Of a DNA stretch of 64,000 nucleotides, positions 1 to 10,089 are shown piece by piece. The notes under the pieces are model-generated. The model was not told the origin of the DNA. It made no database searches and was given only the letters and a program-made list of their open reading frames with translations. Position numbers and translations under genes: made by a program. How positions within the stretch are numbered: the first letter of the stretch is position 1; every line of letters begins with the position of its first letter. The DNA lies in NCBI GenBank assembly GCA_039545295.1, contig BCIK01000020.1:389843-453842 (forward strand). Reading direction: 5' to 3'. Source of the stretch: Udeniomyces pyricola. Its lineage: Eukaryota > Basidiomycota > Tremellomycetes > Cystofilobasidiales > Mrakiaceae.

Positions 1-868
1 TCCCGTTATCCCGTTTCTTTCTTCTCCTGTACATCTTTCTGCTTTGGTCTTTTCTTGCTTGCGTTTCTGGTGTTGTCGGTCTTCTCAATGACATGGCTTC
101 ACCTTCTGTCACGTTATCTACTGCAAGCGATGCGCCAGGCATTAAGCATCGCGACAGAAAACCGAGTAGACAATCTTGCCAACAGTCTTTCTCCCAAGGG
201 GGAAAGACCAGTCAAACGCCCCGAATATTTCCCATCGCCAGCTTGACGAAACGAGGAGGAAGCGTGGACTGCTGTTTGAATTCGAGGCGCGAAATAGTCG
301 GCGAGCGCAACTGATTTTAATCGACACCATTCGCGCTGCCGTTGCGGCCGGCGATGGACCAAGTCCTCCCCAAAGATGATAATCGAGATCCCAAGACGCA
401 AACCGTCTACGATATTTACCGGGCGGTCAAGATCCCCATCGAGGTCATCAAGTGCAGATGCGCCCGAGGACAGTCCATCGGTCCGGATCTGGTCGAGTTG
501 GGTCGTTCGTCGTCGTGCTTTGTACTTGCAGTCCCGAAACCGTGTTCTTTGATCTCCAAGATAAAAACCTAACGTTGTTCGTTCGCCATCATTTCAATCA
601 TTCGTCGATTGTGCTTTCTTAGTTTTCAACTTCGATAATCAGCACATCTTCGTCGGCCTGTTCCTCAACCAACTAGCCCACTCGTTTCACACCTCGACTA
701 ACCACACCTCGACCAACGTGACTTTCGCTGGATTCTGTAGCGGTATGGTCGCGGCATACCAGAAGAGTTTTGTCCGCCCAATATCTTCCGCTACGCCGCT
801 GACGCCTACATGGCGGCCATCGCCTTCGATCGCTTCAAAGCTCTGCTCAAAGTGTGGGTCGAGTCCTA
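1..868 (+). pseudogene. Unidentified gene end, possibly degraded (uncertain)
   Basis: I do not recognise this gene. Several stretches read like protein but in different frames: positions 117-245 (contains ALSIATENRVDNLANSL), 240-370 (contains LLFEFEARNSRRAQLI) and 350-510 (contains VYDIYRAVKIPIEVIK). There is no room for GT..AG introns between the first three. A last stretch at 741-868 follows a plausible acceptor (ttctgtag) and reads NIFRYAADAYMAAIAFDRF, then a TAA stop at 866-868. The frame jumps suggest either a decayed gene with frameshifts or an exon structure I could not solve. The 5' end lies outside or at the edge of the window. Confidence that some coding sequence exists or existed here is low to moderate; no function is proposed. 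Confidence 0.25.
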
Positions 869-1309
869 AGGTCCTCATTGCAAAGCCGTAAACATGAATA
901 GCGACAAGATGGACAGACGATGAGATGCAAGGATAAGGAAAACCAAGAGGGGGGAGGGCAGCATTGATGCGGCCAAAGAGCCGAGTACGAGTGAAGGGGA
1001 TGAGAGATTCATGTATGTATCGGATAAGTCGAGAAGGAGGACAAATTGAATGTGTGTGTAATCTATGCGCGTACATGACCTATGTACCTCCCCGTCTCCC
1101 CTCCTCTCCCCACCCCACCCCAATGAAATGTAAAAAACGAATTCAAAACATGAGACAGAAAGGAGGAAAGATGGAGCAAAGTCGTCTATGGACTTCCGTA
1201 CCACGTTTCGCCAGGATGGATTTTCTTCCATTTGGAAGTGCAAGAGAACCTGGTTGTTACAAAGACAAAACCAGCCAAAGCGTTCCAAATACAAACAAAG
1301 GGAAACAAA
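869..1309. other. Intergenic spacer
   Basis: Between the unidentified + strand gene end and the 3' end of the GT15 gene on the - strand, so probably the two 3' UTRs. I see no convincing coding sequence or RNA gene. Confidence 0.5.
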
Positions 1310-4160
1310 TTAAATCTGGTCAGCCAACCGATCGGTCCAAGCGGCATGCCACCTCATGTCCGAGGGCGACGGACGAGTCGATGATTGTTCGTGATGATCT
1401 GTCTTGTGGGGCATGGAGAATTTTGGCAAAAAAAAAAAAAAAAAAAAAAACCGGGATGGTACAAACCAATGATCGGTGAAGCTATCGGCCTCGTTGGCAG
1501 AGCATCGTCCGCTCGCGTGAGCTTCTCCCGCAGGAACGTGTTGGTATGGATTATGGAAATACCCGATATCAGACTGTCCATGCGCAGAAAAAGAAGGATA
1601 GAAGGAAAAACAGAGGTTTAAATACCCCCTGGGAGAAGACGGAAAACGACAGCTTCCAATAGGCAATACGGTCAATGAGCGAAGAGAGACTTACGAAGAA
1701 TTTGATCTGATCTTTGCCTGCAAAGAGCGCGGCACCAATGGAATGAACGGGTGCGTCTCCCCACCTCTCTTCATAGAAACCACCCTTGTGATCTAGGAAC
1801 TCGAAATAGTCGCTGTACGCCTCTGATTGAGGGTGGATACGATCGAGATGAGGCGGGAAGGGGTTTCATCGTGCATGATACGGATTCAGGTGGTCAGTGT
1901 CGAAGACAGCCCTGAACGTAATAAGCATACCAAAGAAAAAGGAAAGAAAGGACTAACTTCCTCGCCAGAAGTCAAGATCCCCAATCTCAAAGTCTGCATC
2001 ATGATCAAAGTTTAACGAGATTAGTACACGACTGAAACACGTATGGATTCACACATCTGATGCGAATGTCGTGACGGAACGTACTCTACAAGGATAGGTA
2101 TTGAGACAAACAAGCACACATCCCAAACGCAAATGGCGTCAGCTTCCTCGCTCCGATGTCCCTCACACTCTGGTCATTCCTTGTGCTTAAGCATATCGGG
2201 TCTTCCTGTCGACATCGACGCGACCCAAGGACTCACCGACCAAAAGTGGCAATGATTGTATTCCACACCTCCATCATCCGAAAGGAAGCCCATGCTGTTG
2301 TCGGGATGGAGGTGCTCTGGATGAAGGGCGAGGAACTCCTTGACCGTATCCCAGAGTGTGACAATGGTTCTTGACAAGTCGCGACACAAGGCGAGCGGGG
2401 GAAAAAAGGTGTCAATACAGCATGAGAATGGTAACGCTGCGAGAAAATAGTTTGGTCCGCGACTCACTCGGTGTATTCGTACAACGAGATAGTGAAGCCT
2501 ATAACATCACAAAGCAAGCCCAGGTCAGGAGTAAACCAACGCGAAGGGATTGGGAATTCATGAATACACGAACCGTAGACCTTGTTCTCGTCTTCCATCA
2601 CCAGGAACGGATCATACTTGATGTCACAACTACATCGAACAAGCGATCAGTCAGTTTTTCTGTTTATCTGTGATGCTGAACGTCCTGAGAATGGACCCCT
2701 TGGCGTACGAAAACTTGACTGAGGGTTCCATTCGCCAGTAGTAGCGGTAGTTGAGCATGAGCGGGTGGCGATAGAAGAAGCCCGAGTTGAACCGGCACAC
2801 TGATTCACGCGAAGAGATATAAACGGAGCGTAGTCAAGAAGAATACGGGGACGAATGAACAAGATGGGCGACACAAAGTTTGTTAGTTGGTGCATTTGAG
2901 ACGCATGCAGTCTCGGCCAAATCCAAACCATTTGTTCTCTTTCCCGCTCGTAACTCAAATGTGCGGGTGGTACGAACTGTTGCGGTATGGAACACTCCCA
3001 CCATAAATTCTGAGATACAAATGCATACGTGCGTCAGATGACAAGGCGGATTGACCAACGACAGATGATACGCGCAACCACAAGTATGACGTTTGAGAGT
3101 TTGCGAACAGGCAGAGAGCAGAGGGTTGTTGCTACAACTCACACGTTCTGGCGGACCATCTCCTCTCTCGCCGCTCTAGCCTTGTCTTCGTCGATCCTAT
3201 AGTATCTCAACAGAAACGTCAAAGGCGATGAAGGATCAGCAAAGGCTGATATGTGGAAATGACTTGAAGCAAGCGACCCTGCAGCCTTCTGATCTGTGCG
3301 CAGTTGATTTCGGCCATCTATCGCCCGACCAGGCAGTCTACAAGGTGCAAAGTGATATACAAGCAGAGGTGGAGGCACACTCACCAATCCGGTTGGTTCC
3401 AATGCTCTGACGGGATGAGGCCGTAATGACAAGGGGTCGAAGCCATCTCGCTCGTGTACTTCTTGAATTCTGGCGAGAATTCTTCATCATTGAGGAAGAC
3501 CCAATCATATCCAGCCCACCTGATATGTAGAGAAATTACAAGAGGCAAAAGGACAGGGAGAGGGGGCAGAAGCGTTAGCTGTGCACGTTCAAAGACTGCG
3601 TGCGAAGGCAAAGAGAGGGGGGTTGATCTCTTACCAGTTAAACCTGTCTTCCATGTCCTGCATCGACGGCAGCACCTCATACAAGTCCGTGTTGCGAGCT
3701 ACCCATAAGGATTCGCAGGAACGAAACGTGACCAGGGCAGACAAGAGGTTATCAAAGGGGATCAGGCACAAGAACGTGATCACACGAGTGCAACGCCAGA
3801 GAGCAGGCCGATGACGCTCATGCCTTCTTCGCCTTCCTCTTCTCACTCTTCCTTTCTGATACTTCGGGCCCGCTGCGCATACGAGAACTCACCAAGAACA
3901 ACAAACGTCGCATTCGCCTTGCGCCTCTCTCCGTCAAAGGTCAAGTTTCCCCAACCACCTTTGGTTCTATCAGGCAAGTTAGGAGGATACGAGTGGTACC
4001 GTGTTGCACTGCCAATGTCGAGTCCGCCTAGCCATTGGGATGCCGATGAGACGACGACGGGCGAAGAAGGGTGGAGGACAGCAGTAAGGGAGAATACGAG
4101 GAGGATGCAGAGGGAGATGTGGAGGAGTGTCTTGGAGCGTAGCACCGAGAACGCAGGCAT
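1310..4160 (-). CDS. GT15 (KRE2/KTR/MNT1) alpha-1,2-mannosyltransferase
   Basis: Golgi type II membrane enzyme that adds alpha-1,2-mannose from GDP-mannose to O- and N-linked glycans. The ATG at 4160 gives a short cytosolic end followed by a signal anchor ([17 protein letters not shown], about residues 12-28) and a stem. Family blocks follow in order across at least nine exons: [152 protein letters not shown] block and [12 protein letters not shown]. Exon 1 is 3893-4160 and exon 2 is 3635-3698. A 32-nt exon (2978-3009) carries YGGSVPYRN. The last exon end is least certain: a 23-nt poly(T) tract lies in the probable final intron, and I favour splicing to the exon ending at the stop at 1310. 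The family is certain; the exact paralogue is not. Confidence 0.92.
1428..1450. repeat. Poly(A) tract, 23 nt (poly(T) in the gene sense)
   Basis: A run of 23 A on the + strand. In the sense of the GT15 gene it is poly(T) and most likely lies inside the last intron, so it may serve as a polypyrimidine tract. Read through, it would encode an implausible polyphenylalanine run. Confidence 0.9.
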
Positions 4161-4913
4161 TGTAGGAGAAAAGTGAGGAGTTCGGGAGAGGGGGGAGGCG
4201 AATTGATGTGAAGGGAGGGGCAGAGAAGACGAGGGGGTCCTCGTGGCTGTTTGGAGAGGTTATGAGGTGAGTAACCTGAGAGAGTTGAGAGGGAGGCGAT
4301 CAGTGAGAAAGGGGACGAAGGAGTAGAAGCAAACCCAGAGAGGGTGGTGGGGGCGGAGAGAGTGGTCGTCGGTTGAGAAAGTCATGAGGAAACACGGAAG
4401 GAAAGCGAGAGTGAGCTGCGAGGCCAGTAGTCACTTGCTGCGCTTGACTATCCGCGCTTGATCTTTTTCCCTTTTGATATTTTCTTCTTCTCTTCTTCTC
4501 TTTTTCTCCGGGTCCACGTCCGTTCATCGCCGCCAGTAAGTAATTGATCCGTCCTATATTTGTTTGTTCCTCACATCCAAACCATGACGTCTTCTGCAAA
4601 GCAATGTATATATGTCACTACTCGTTCTGCGCCACCCTCGCGCGCGCCCGGCGGTCACCGATCGGGACACCGCCTCCTGAAGTTTATACTGTAGCCTCCA
4701 AAACCATGCAACGACTTTCAAACAATGTGTTAGTCTAGGCCTTGTACTCGACAGTCGAACATAAAACTTCTGGTCGCCGGGATACACCAAAGTCACAACG
4801 TTATCAACATAATGTTATCGAGATATCGGATATCGGAACATGATCTTCGAGAAACGACAGTGTGACGAATTAACATGTATAATACGAACTGCTCATGCTG
4901 CCTGCACATCTAA
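4161..4913. promoter_or_regulatory. Upstream region of the GT15 gene / 3' region of TRM10
   Basis: 753 bp holding the promoter and leader of the GT15 gene and the 3' UTR of TRM10, both on the - strand. It has purine-rich and pyrimidine-rich stretches (4190-4520). No defined regulatory site or credible extra gene was found. Confidence 0.5.
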
Positions 4914-6734
4914 TCAGCCATTCATCGCCATCTCCTCATCGGTCAGTGCGACCTTTGCCTCTCCATCCTTTGCGACCCTCGCGACCTCCTCTTGTTCCTC
5001 CTTTACATTGCCACATTCCTCCTCAACTTCCTCATCCCCGGCCCCTGAAGGGTTCGACATCGGACGGCCACCTCGGTTATGCCTTGAAACCACCTCGAAT
5101 TTACGCGCAGGGATGATCTTGGTGAGCGTCGCTTCCCAATCGCGGAGGGTAACCCAGGTCGTGAGAATCTCAAAAACCTGTTGTGATACACAAGGAAAGT
5201 ATCAGCGTCAAGGTTCTGTCAGCTATAGACACAGGCTCTGGAGAAACGAGACCAGAATAAAGTATCTAGGCATGTAAAAGGCGTATCCTGGCAAAACGAC
5301 AATATAAGAACGACCGATACGAACCTGATTGACAGTCAAGACCTTGCGCGTCGGCAGAGAAGAGAGGTACGTTCCAATGGGGAGTCTGGCTGTTTGGATC
5401 CCAAGTTTGTTGGCTTTGTCGAGACAAAGGTTCTGAAGGCGAGGCACGCAAAAAGGATTGGACGTCGGCGTCGAGTCAAGACAGTCAGTTGCAAGGTCGG
5501 CGACAAGCCAGAAGCAAAAGGGAACCCGGGTCCAATGTATGGCCGACATACTTTGTATCGATTGTGGTCGACGATTCCTCCGATGACGTACGTCATACCC
5601 TCCTCAAGCTCAGTAATTTCGTTCGGCGAGTCGGCAGTCAGGTAGATGACAGAGTCCCGAGGCGACCGAGAGGGAAGGCGTCCGATGAGCGGGTGAGGGT
5701 GGGTTGGTGCCGAGCCAGATGCGCTAGACGCGACAAGGGGAACGGTATCCGAAGCTTGGGGAGTTTGCTGCATCGATGAATCGTAGTCTCCGGTTGTGGT
5801 TGCTTCAGGCTCGATGGGAGCACTCTTCAGGATTGACGATGATTGTTCTATCAACCCATCGTCACCCTGCTCTTCCTCTGCACTGGTCCACATCTTTCCA
5901 CCCTCCTCATTCCAAAGACCATCCATTTCTTGCCCATCCCAACACTCGACCCCACGCCATCGACCTTTGGCTGTCTGCCAGTAGCTGTCTTGGAGACGCG
6001 ATTTGAGCTTGCCTTCGAGTCGCGTGAAAAGGACCGAACGGAAAGGTGATGTTGAGGTTCGATGATTGTTGTAAAGGAAGGCAAGTTGAGCAGACATGGA
6101 TTTGATCTCCTGGCGAATTGTAGACCGAGAGTAGCAACACGAGACATCAGATAGGAGAAGAAAGAAAAGGTCGGAAGTCGGAAAGTCAGGAGCGCGTCAG
6201 TCTGCTAATCCTGATATATTTGCCTTCTTGTAGTAGGTTGGAATTCGGACTCCAGTGCGGCCATAGACATACCTTGTCGACCATAAGATCATCGAACCCA
6301 AGATCGACCACAATCCTTGCCCTAAACCAATCGCCTTCTTCTTCCCCTTCCTCTCCCGCTTCAATCCTTGCAAACCTCTTAGTACCCTCGACCTTTTTCC
6401 TCTTCCTTTCCCTTTCCTTGTCGTGTCCATCACTCCCTTCGGGATGATCGTGAGCAGCAGCAACTTGTGCGAGACGTTTCTCCTTCTTGGCTACCTTCTC
6501 ACGTTGGCGTCGTTCGAGCTTTTGTGCGTGCCATAACGCTTCTTTGGCGATCTTCTTCTGGGCAGATTTCGAGAGGGGTGGCTTAGCGATGGAGGAAGAG
6601 GCAAGAGTGGCATGGGTGTCTGCAGTTGTCGTTGAGGTGGTTGTCTGGTCGGTACCGGAGTTCGAGCAGGATGAGGCCGCTGTGCTACCGACAAGCTGAT
6701 CGGAATCAGGCAGGGGGTCTGATTGGAGAGGCAT
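4914..6734 (-). CDS. TRM10: tRNA (guanine-9/adenine-9) N1-methyltransferase Trm10
   Basis: SPOUT-fold, SAM-dependent enzyme that methylates N1 of the purine at tRNA position 9. From the ATG at 6734: a Ser/Thr-rich leader, then a lysine/arginine-rich helical stretch (about residues 50-115, including KSAQKKIAKEALWHAQKLER) that in this family contacts tRNA. The catalytic domain begins with RIVVDLGFDDLMVDK and continues after an intron at EIKSMSAQLAFLYNNHR. The hallmark block SPNEITELEEG / YVIGGIVDHNR is intact. The next exon carries CLDKANKLGIQTARLPIGTY and RKVLTVNQ, and the last VFEILTTWVTLRDWEATL. The C-terminus is acidic (EEVEEECGNVKEEQEE) and ends at the TGA at 4914-4916. I count four exons. 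About 110 residues of Ser/Pro-rich insert lie between the YNNHR block and the SPNE block. Identity is confident; G9 versus A9 specificity cannot be read. Confidence 0.93.
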
Positions 6735-7145
6735 GAGAGATTTGGATCAAATGGACGGGCGTGAGGTATGAGATAGCCTGATTGTAGATGTAGAGAAGAG
6801 TCGTGGGTTGGGGATGCAGTTCAGGGTCTCAGGTATTAAGTTCCATAACGGCCGCAGGGAATGGCAGAGCCCGATTGACATAGACAGCAAGTACGCTGAG
6901 GATGCGAATTCTTGATTTCGTAACCGCTCGGGCAGACTCGGGAGATCGGGATCATGATGAGCAGTGCAGGCTGTGTATCGTTGCATAGCCTGCTAGGCCA
7001 CGACCTAGCCTGTGCTCGATACTCAACGTGTTCGACCGGCACTCTCCTTCGTCTCCAGCCTCATACGTTATCTACGTTCCCACTCATTCTCGCCCATCGT
7101 GCTATCTTAGCACCGGTCTACTTTTCACTCGACAGAGGCAGCATC
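6735..7145. promoter_or_regulatory. Divergent promoter region TRM10 / TFB5
   Basis: 411 bp separating two head-to-head start codons (TRM10 at 6734 on -, TFB5 at 7146 on +), so very likely a shared bidirectional promoter. No obvious TATA box or recognised operator. Confidence 0.6.
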
Positions 7146-7820
7146 ATGCCCGTCGCCACAAAGGGTGCGCCATTACTCACCTATGGGTTGCGATAGCAAC
7201 ATGCGGTCAATTCTCCGACATCCCCTTGCTGGCTTCTCGATCTGACGCGCCTTCGTCATCTTTCTCATTCCCTCATCCCCTATGACTCGTCCTGGTCGTG
7301 TGCCCCTCACTCGTCCTGTTGCATGGATATTCTCTGCGTCGATCATCTTCACTGTCCGATGATCCAACGCCTCTGCTACAGGCACGCTCATTGCATGGTA
7401 CCTCTTTGTCTTCTTATTTCCCTTCCCGACGTGAGATACGGCACTTTGACGTGTCGAATAAGGCTGACAAGTCGCCGAGCGTTCACTGCTCTTCGCTGTT
7501 GGATCACTCTATCATCATCTTAATACTGTCTTGGCTGGCTGCCCGTCGCGTTCTCGTCATCGCATGCTGGATTTCTCTCTCCTCTTGCACTCCTTCCCAT
7601 CCTGGTGAACCCTTTCCGCAGTGACGAAGCCGTGAAGCAGATCCTGCTCTGGCAAAACGCCCAGCTTCCGCTCGAACAGCAGTTCATCATCGCCGACCTT
7701 GACTCACGACACCTTCTCGTTAAGACGACGGAAAAGGAGGCGATTGAGGAAGCTCTCAATGAAGAGGTTCGTCCGCTGGCCCGGTACACCCTGACGGGAG
7801 CCATGCGACGCAAGGACTGA
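7146..7820 (+). CDS. TFB5: TFIIH subunit Tfb5 (GTF2H5/p8 family)
   Basis: Smallest core subunit of TFIIH, which supports transcription initiation and nucleotide-excision repair by stabilising Tfb2/p52. The recognisable part is CDEAVKQILLWQ, then QQFIIADLDSRHLLVKTTEK, matching the family pattern of a CDP-type start and an I-x-D-x-D-x-x-H-x-x-V strand. The N-terminus needs three exons: 7146-7164 (MPVATKG), a 16-nt exon at 7382-7397 (TLIAC) and 7622-7820. The joins use gtgcgc/ctacag and gtacct/ccgcag sites and keep frame, giving MPVATKGTLIACDEAVKQIL, a canonical Tfb5 start. The total is 234 nt, 77 aa, the expected size for the family (71-77). Introns are 217 and 224 bp. It is head-to-head with TRM10. 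Confidence 0.85.
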
Positions 7821-8298
7821 CGTTAGCCTGCCTCACCAATTTTGCCTTATCTCGTCCTCACCTATGTCGCCAGCTGGAGAAAAACCACTTTGATCCTAAG
7901 TCAGTGGAAGAGTAAGGAGGTTCGGCTGCGTGATCAAGTGCCCTAGACAGGCGCATACATATGTGTAAACCTCGACCTGGACGCGTTTAAGCCCTTGGCG
8001 CAATATGTGATGGACTACTGTGATTTAGCATCAACCCAAGATAGAAATTGGACTGAAGTATTGGATAACGACGCTACGCTGTAAATGACAATCCTACGGC
8101 GTTACTTTCTCCGTACTCTTGTTTGGTCCTGGCCTGACGGTCCTGACCGACCTGACCGCCCCTAAATTGAACAACACTAATTTACCAGTTCGCCCCTCAG
8201 CCACCTTCTAATCGTCGCTTCACTTACACCCGCGTCACCCCTACTACCTGTTCCATCTGGTCTTTAACGCCTGTCCTACCCGCCATTGTCGTCAAACT
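7821..8298. other. Intergenic spacer
   Basis: 3' region of TFB5 and upstream region of the orphan gene at 8299. The stretch at 8150-8280 is pyrimidine-rich, as expected for a fungal promoter or leader. No gene is seen. Confidence 0.5.
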
Positions 8299-9575
8299 AT
8301 GCTGCTTCAGAGGAATCACCACATCCCTTACTTGTCCCACATAACAACTTGTCCAGATATCATCCCTCCTCACCCTGTAAATCGGCCAGCTCGGATCAAA
8401 ACAAACCCATCGGGCCTCTTGCCTGCGCGTCGATGGGTCAGCGTCAAACGAAGAGAGACCAAGCTAGAAAACGCTCGGAAAGCCAAATGCCATGCTCGGG
8501 CCATGGCAAGGCGGGTGCTCGAGCAAACGGAGGGGCTACAAAGTCAGCCGATGGATAAGGTTGAGGTTAGTCAACGTTTTGGATACATCATTTGCTTCTG
8601 CAAAGCCAAGCTGAAACGTCTCGTATTTCCTAACTTGCCCAAAAAAAGGATTGCTCACTCCACCTCGCTCGGATCAACCCTCCGCATGTCAAGAAGCCTA
8701 GGGGACGCAGCCGATTTGACATGGCAATCCTTTCTCCTAACCCACCGCTGACGGTTGTTTACGAGGAAGAGTGTCTTGCCCGACCCATAATATCGTTCCC
8801 TATCCGAGGAAGTCTGGTTGTGAGCGTGAGTGTTTCCATGAATACAACGCTCTTCCCGCAGTATTGAGAACTAAAAACCGTTTCTCATACGGAATCACTG
8901 TAGAACGATGTCTTCGGGCGTTATCCCTCAATTGCACCAGTGATCCCGGTCCGATCCTCAAGTCTGGCGACAGATGCCATTGAACTGCCAAACACAAGTC
9001 CTCAAAGTTTCGGCGCTGTCTGCTCTCCTCTGCTTGACAGAGTGCGTTTTGATGAGTTCCTCATGCTCTTCTGACTCGAATAAAATACAGACGCGCGGAT
9101 CTGACACCACTAAAACACACTTTATCTCGTCTTGCAGCGTCCAAAACGCGTACCAGTGCGCGGATCGGATGATCCAGGACCGCTCCTTTTCTCTCTGCAT
9201 TCGGACGATTCTTGCCCGTTTCCTCTGACTTCAACCAATATTCCGACGTCCCTTTCGTCCCCTGCCGGCCTCACCTCTCAAATTTCAGAGCTGGATTTCC
9301 CGACTGACCTCAAAGGCGACCTCACTCTACTGTCCACCTGCATCGCCCTGTCTTTGCTTCCTCAAGCACCTCCTCGACCTCCCCCTCACCGCGACATGAC
9401 ATTTCATAGCAACCATGCCTCGGCCGGATCCCCTAGTTCATCATCATATCACACGCCTATGGAAACACCCCTTCTGATCCAGGCCGACTTTGTCGAAGGA
9501 GACCAAGGATCTCCACAGATGTTCACGGTACGCCGCTCGCCAACACCGACGCTTACGTTTGGGCCCTGTACCTGA
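8299..9575 (+). CDS. Hypothetical protein, orphan four-exon gene
   Basis: I do not recognise this protein. Four exons join in phase 0: 8299-8565, 8649-8819 (or 8825), 8904-9041 and 9138-9575, with donors gttagt, gtgagc (or gtgagt) and gtgcgt and AG acceptors. The predicted product is about 338 aa. The N-terminal third is basic, with ARRWVSVKRRETKLENARKA and a later KKPRGRSRF. The middle has a hydrophobic/acidic patch (LTVVYEEECLARPIISF). The C-terminal part is Ser/Pro/Leu-rich and low in complexity, ending LTFGPCT. There is no signal peptide and no clear membrane segment. It sits in the same orientation between TFB5 and the permease. The four consistent splice phases argue for a real gene, but the start and the model are inferred. 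Confidence 0.5.
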
Positions 9576-10089
9576 ACGATGCATCAAGCGTCCGTCGGGA
9601 ACGCTTATGAATATGAAGTAGCTGAATGGTATGGCTTTGCTTGCGGTGGTGTAGTGAGCTCGACCGAACGAGTCGAAGAGTTGGGAGGAAAAACCATTTT
9701 AAAATCGTATTAAAATGACTACGTCGACGACCAGCGACTCTTTGCACAAAGACCAGCGCACATGCACAGATGGACAGCATGCTGCTTATCTTGCTCTCGA
9801 AATGGGTTATATCTGTGTGACGAATCATCTTTGCAAGAGAAGAAATGACGGAAGCTCCAGAACGAAGAGAAGTGAGAAACACAAAGTGCGATATCCTGTG
9901 ATATATATGTCGATATATAGTAACAACATATATATATGCGTCCTTTTTGCTTGAGTGTCTTGTTTGGTTGTGAACGCGTCGCGTGGCCGAATTCGTACTT
10001 GCATCCGTTGGAACTTCCATCTCTCTATCCTTCCCTCTCCGACAGATTGCTCATCCTGTCAACGCATACCCTCTGATCACGAGCCTCAC
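9576..10089. promoter_or_regulatory. Upstream region of the amino-acid permease gene
   Basis: 514 bp with an AT-rich patch (about 9895-9940, tatatatgtcgatatatag) and a pyrimidine-rich stretch before the permease ATG. No recognised operator. Confidence 0.45.
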
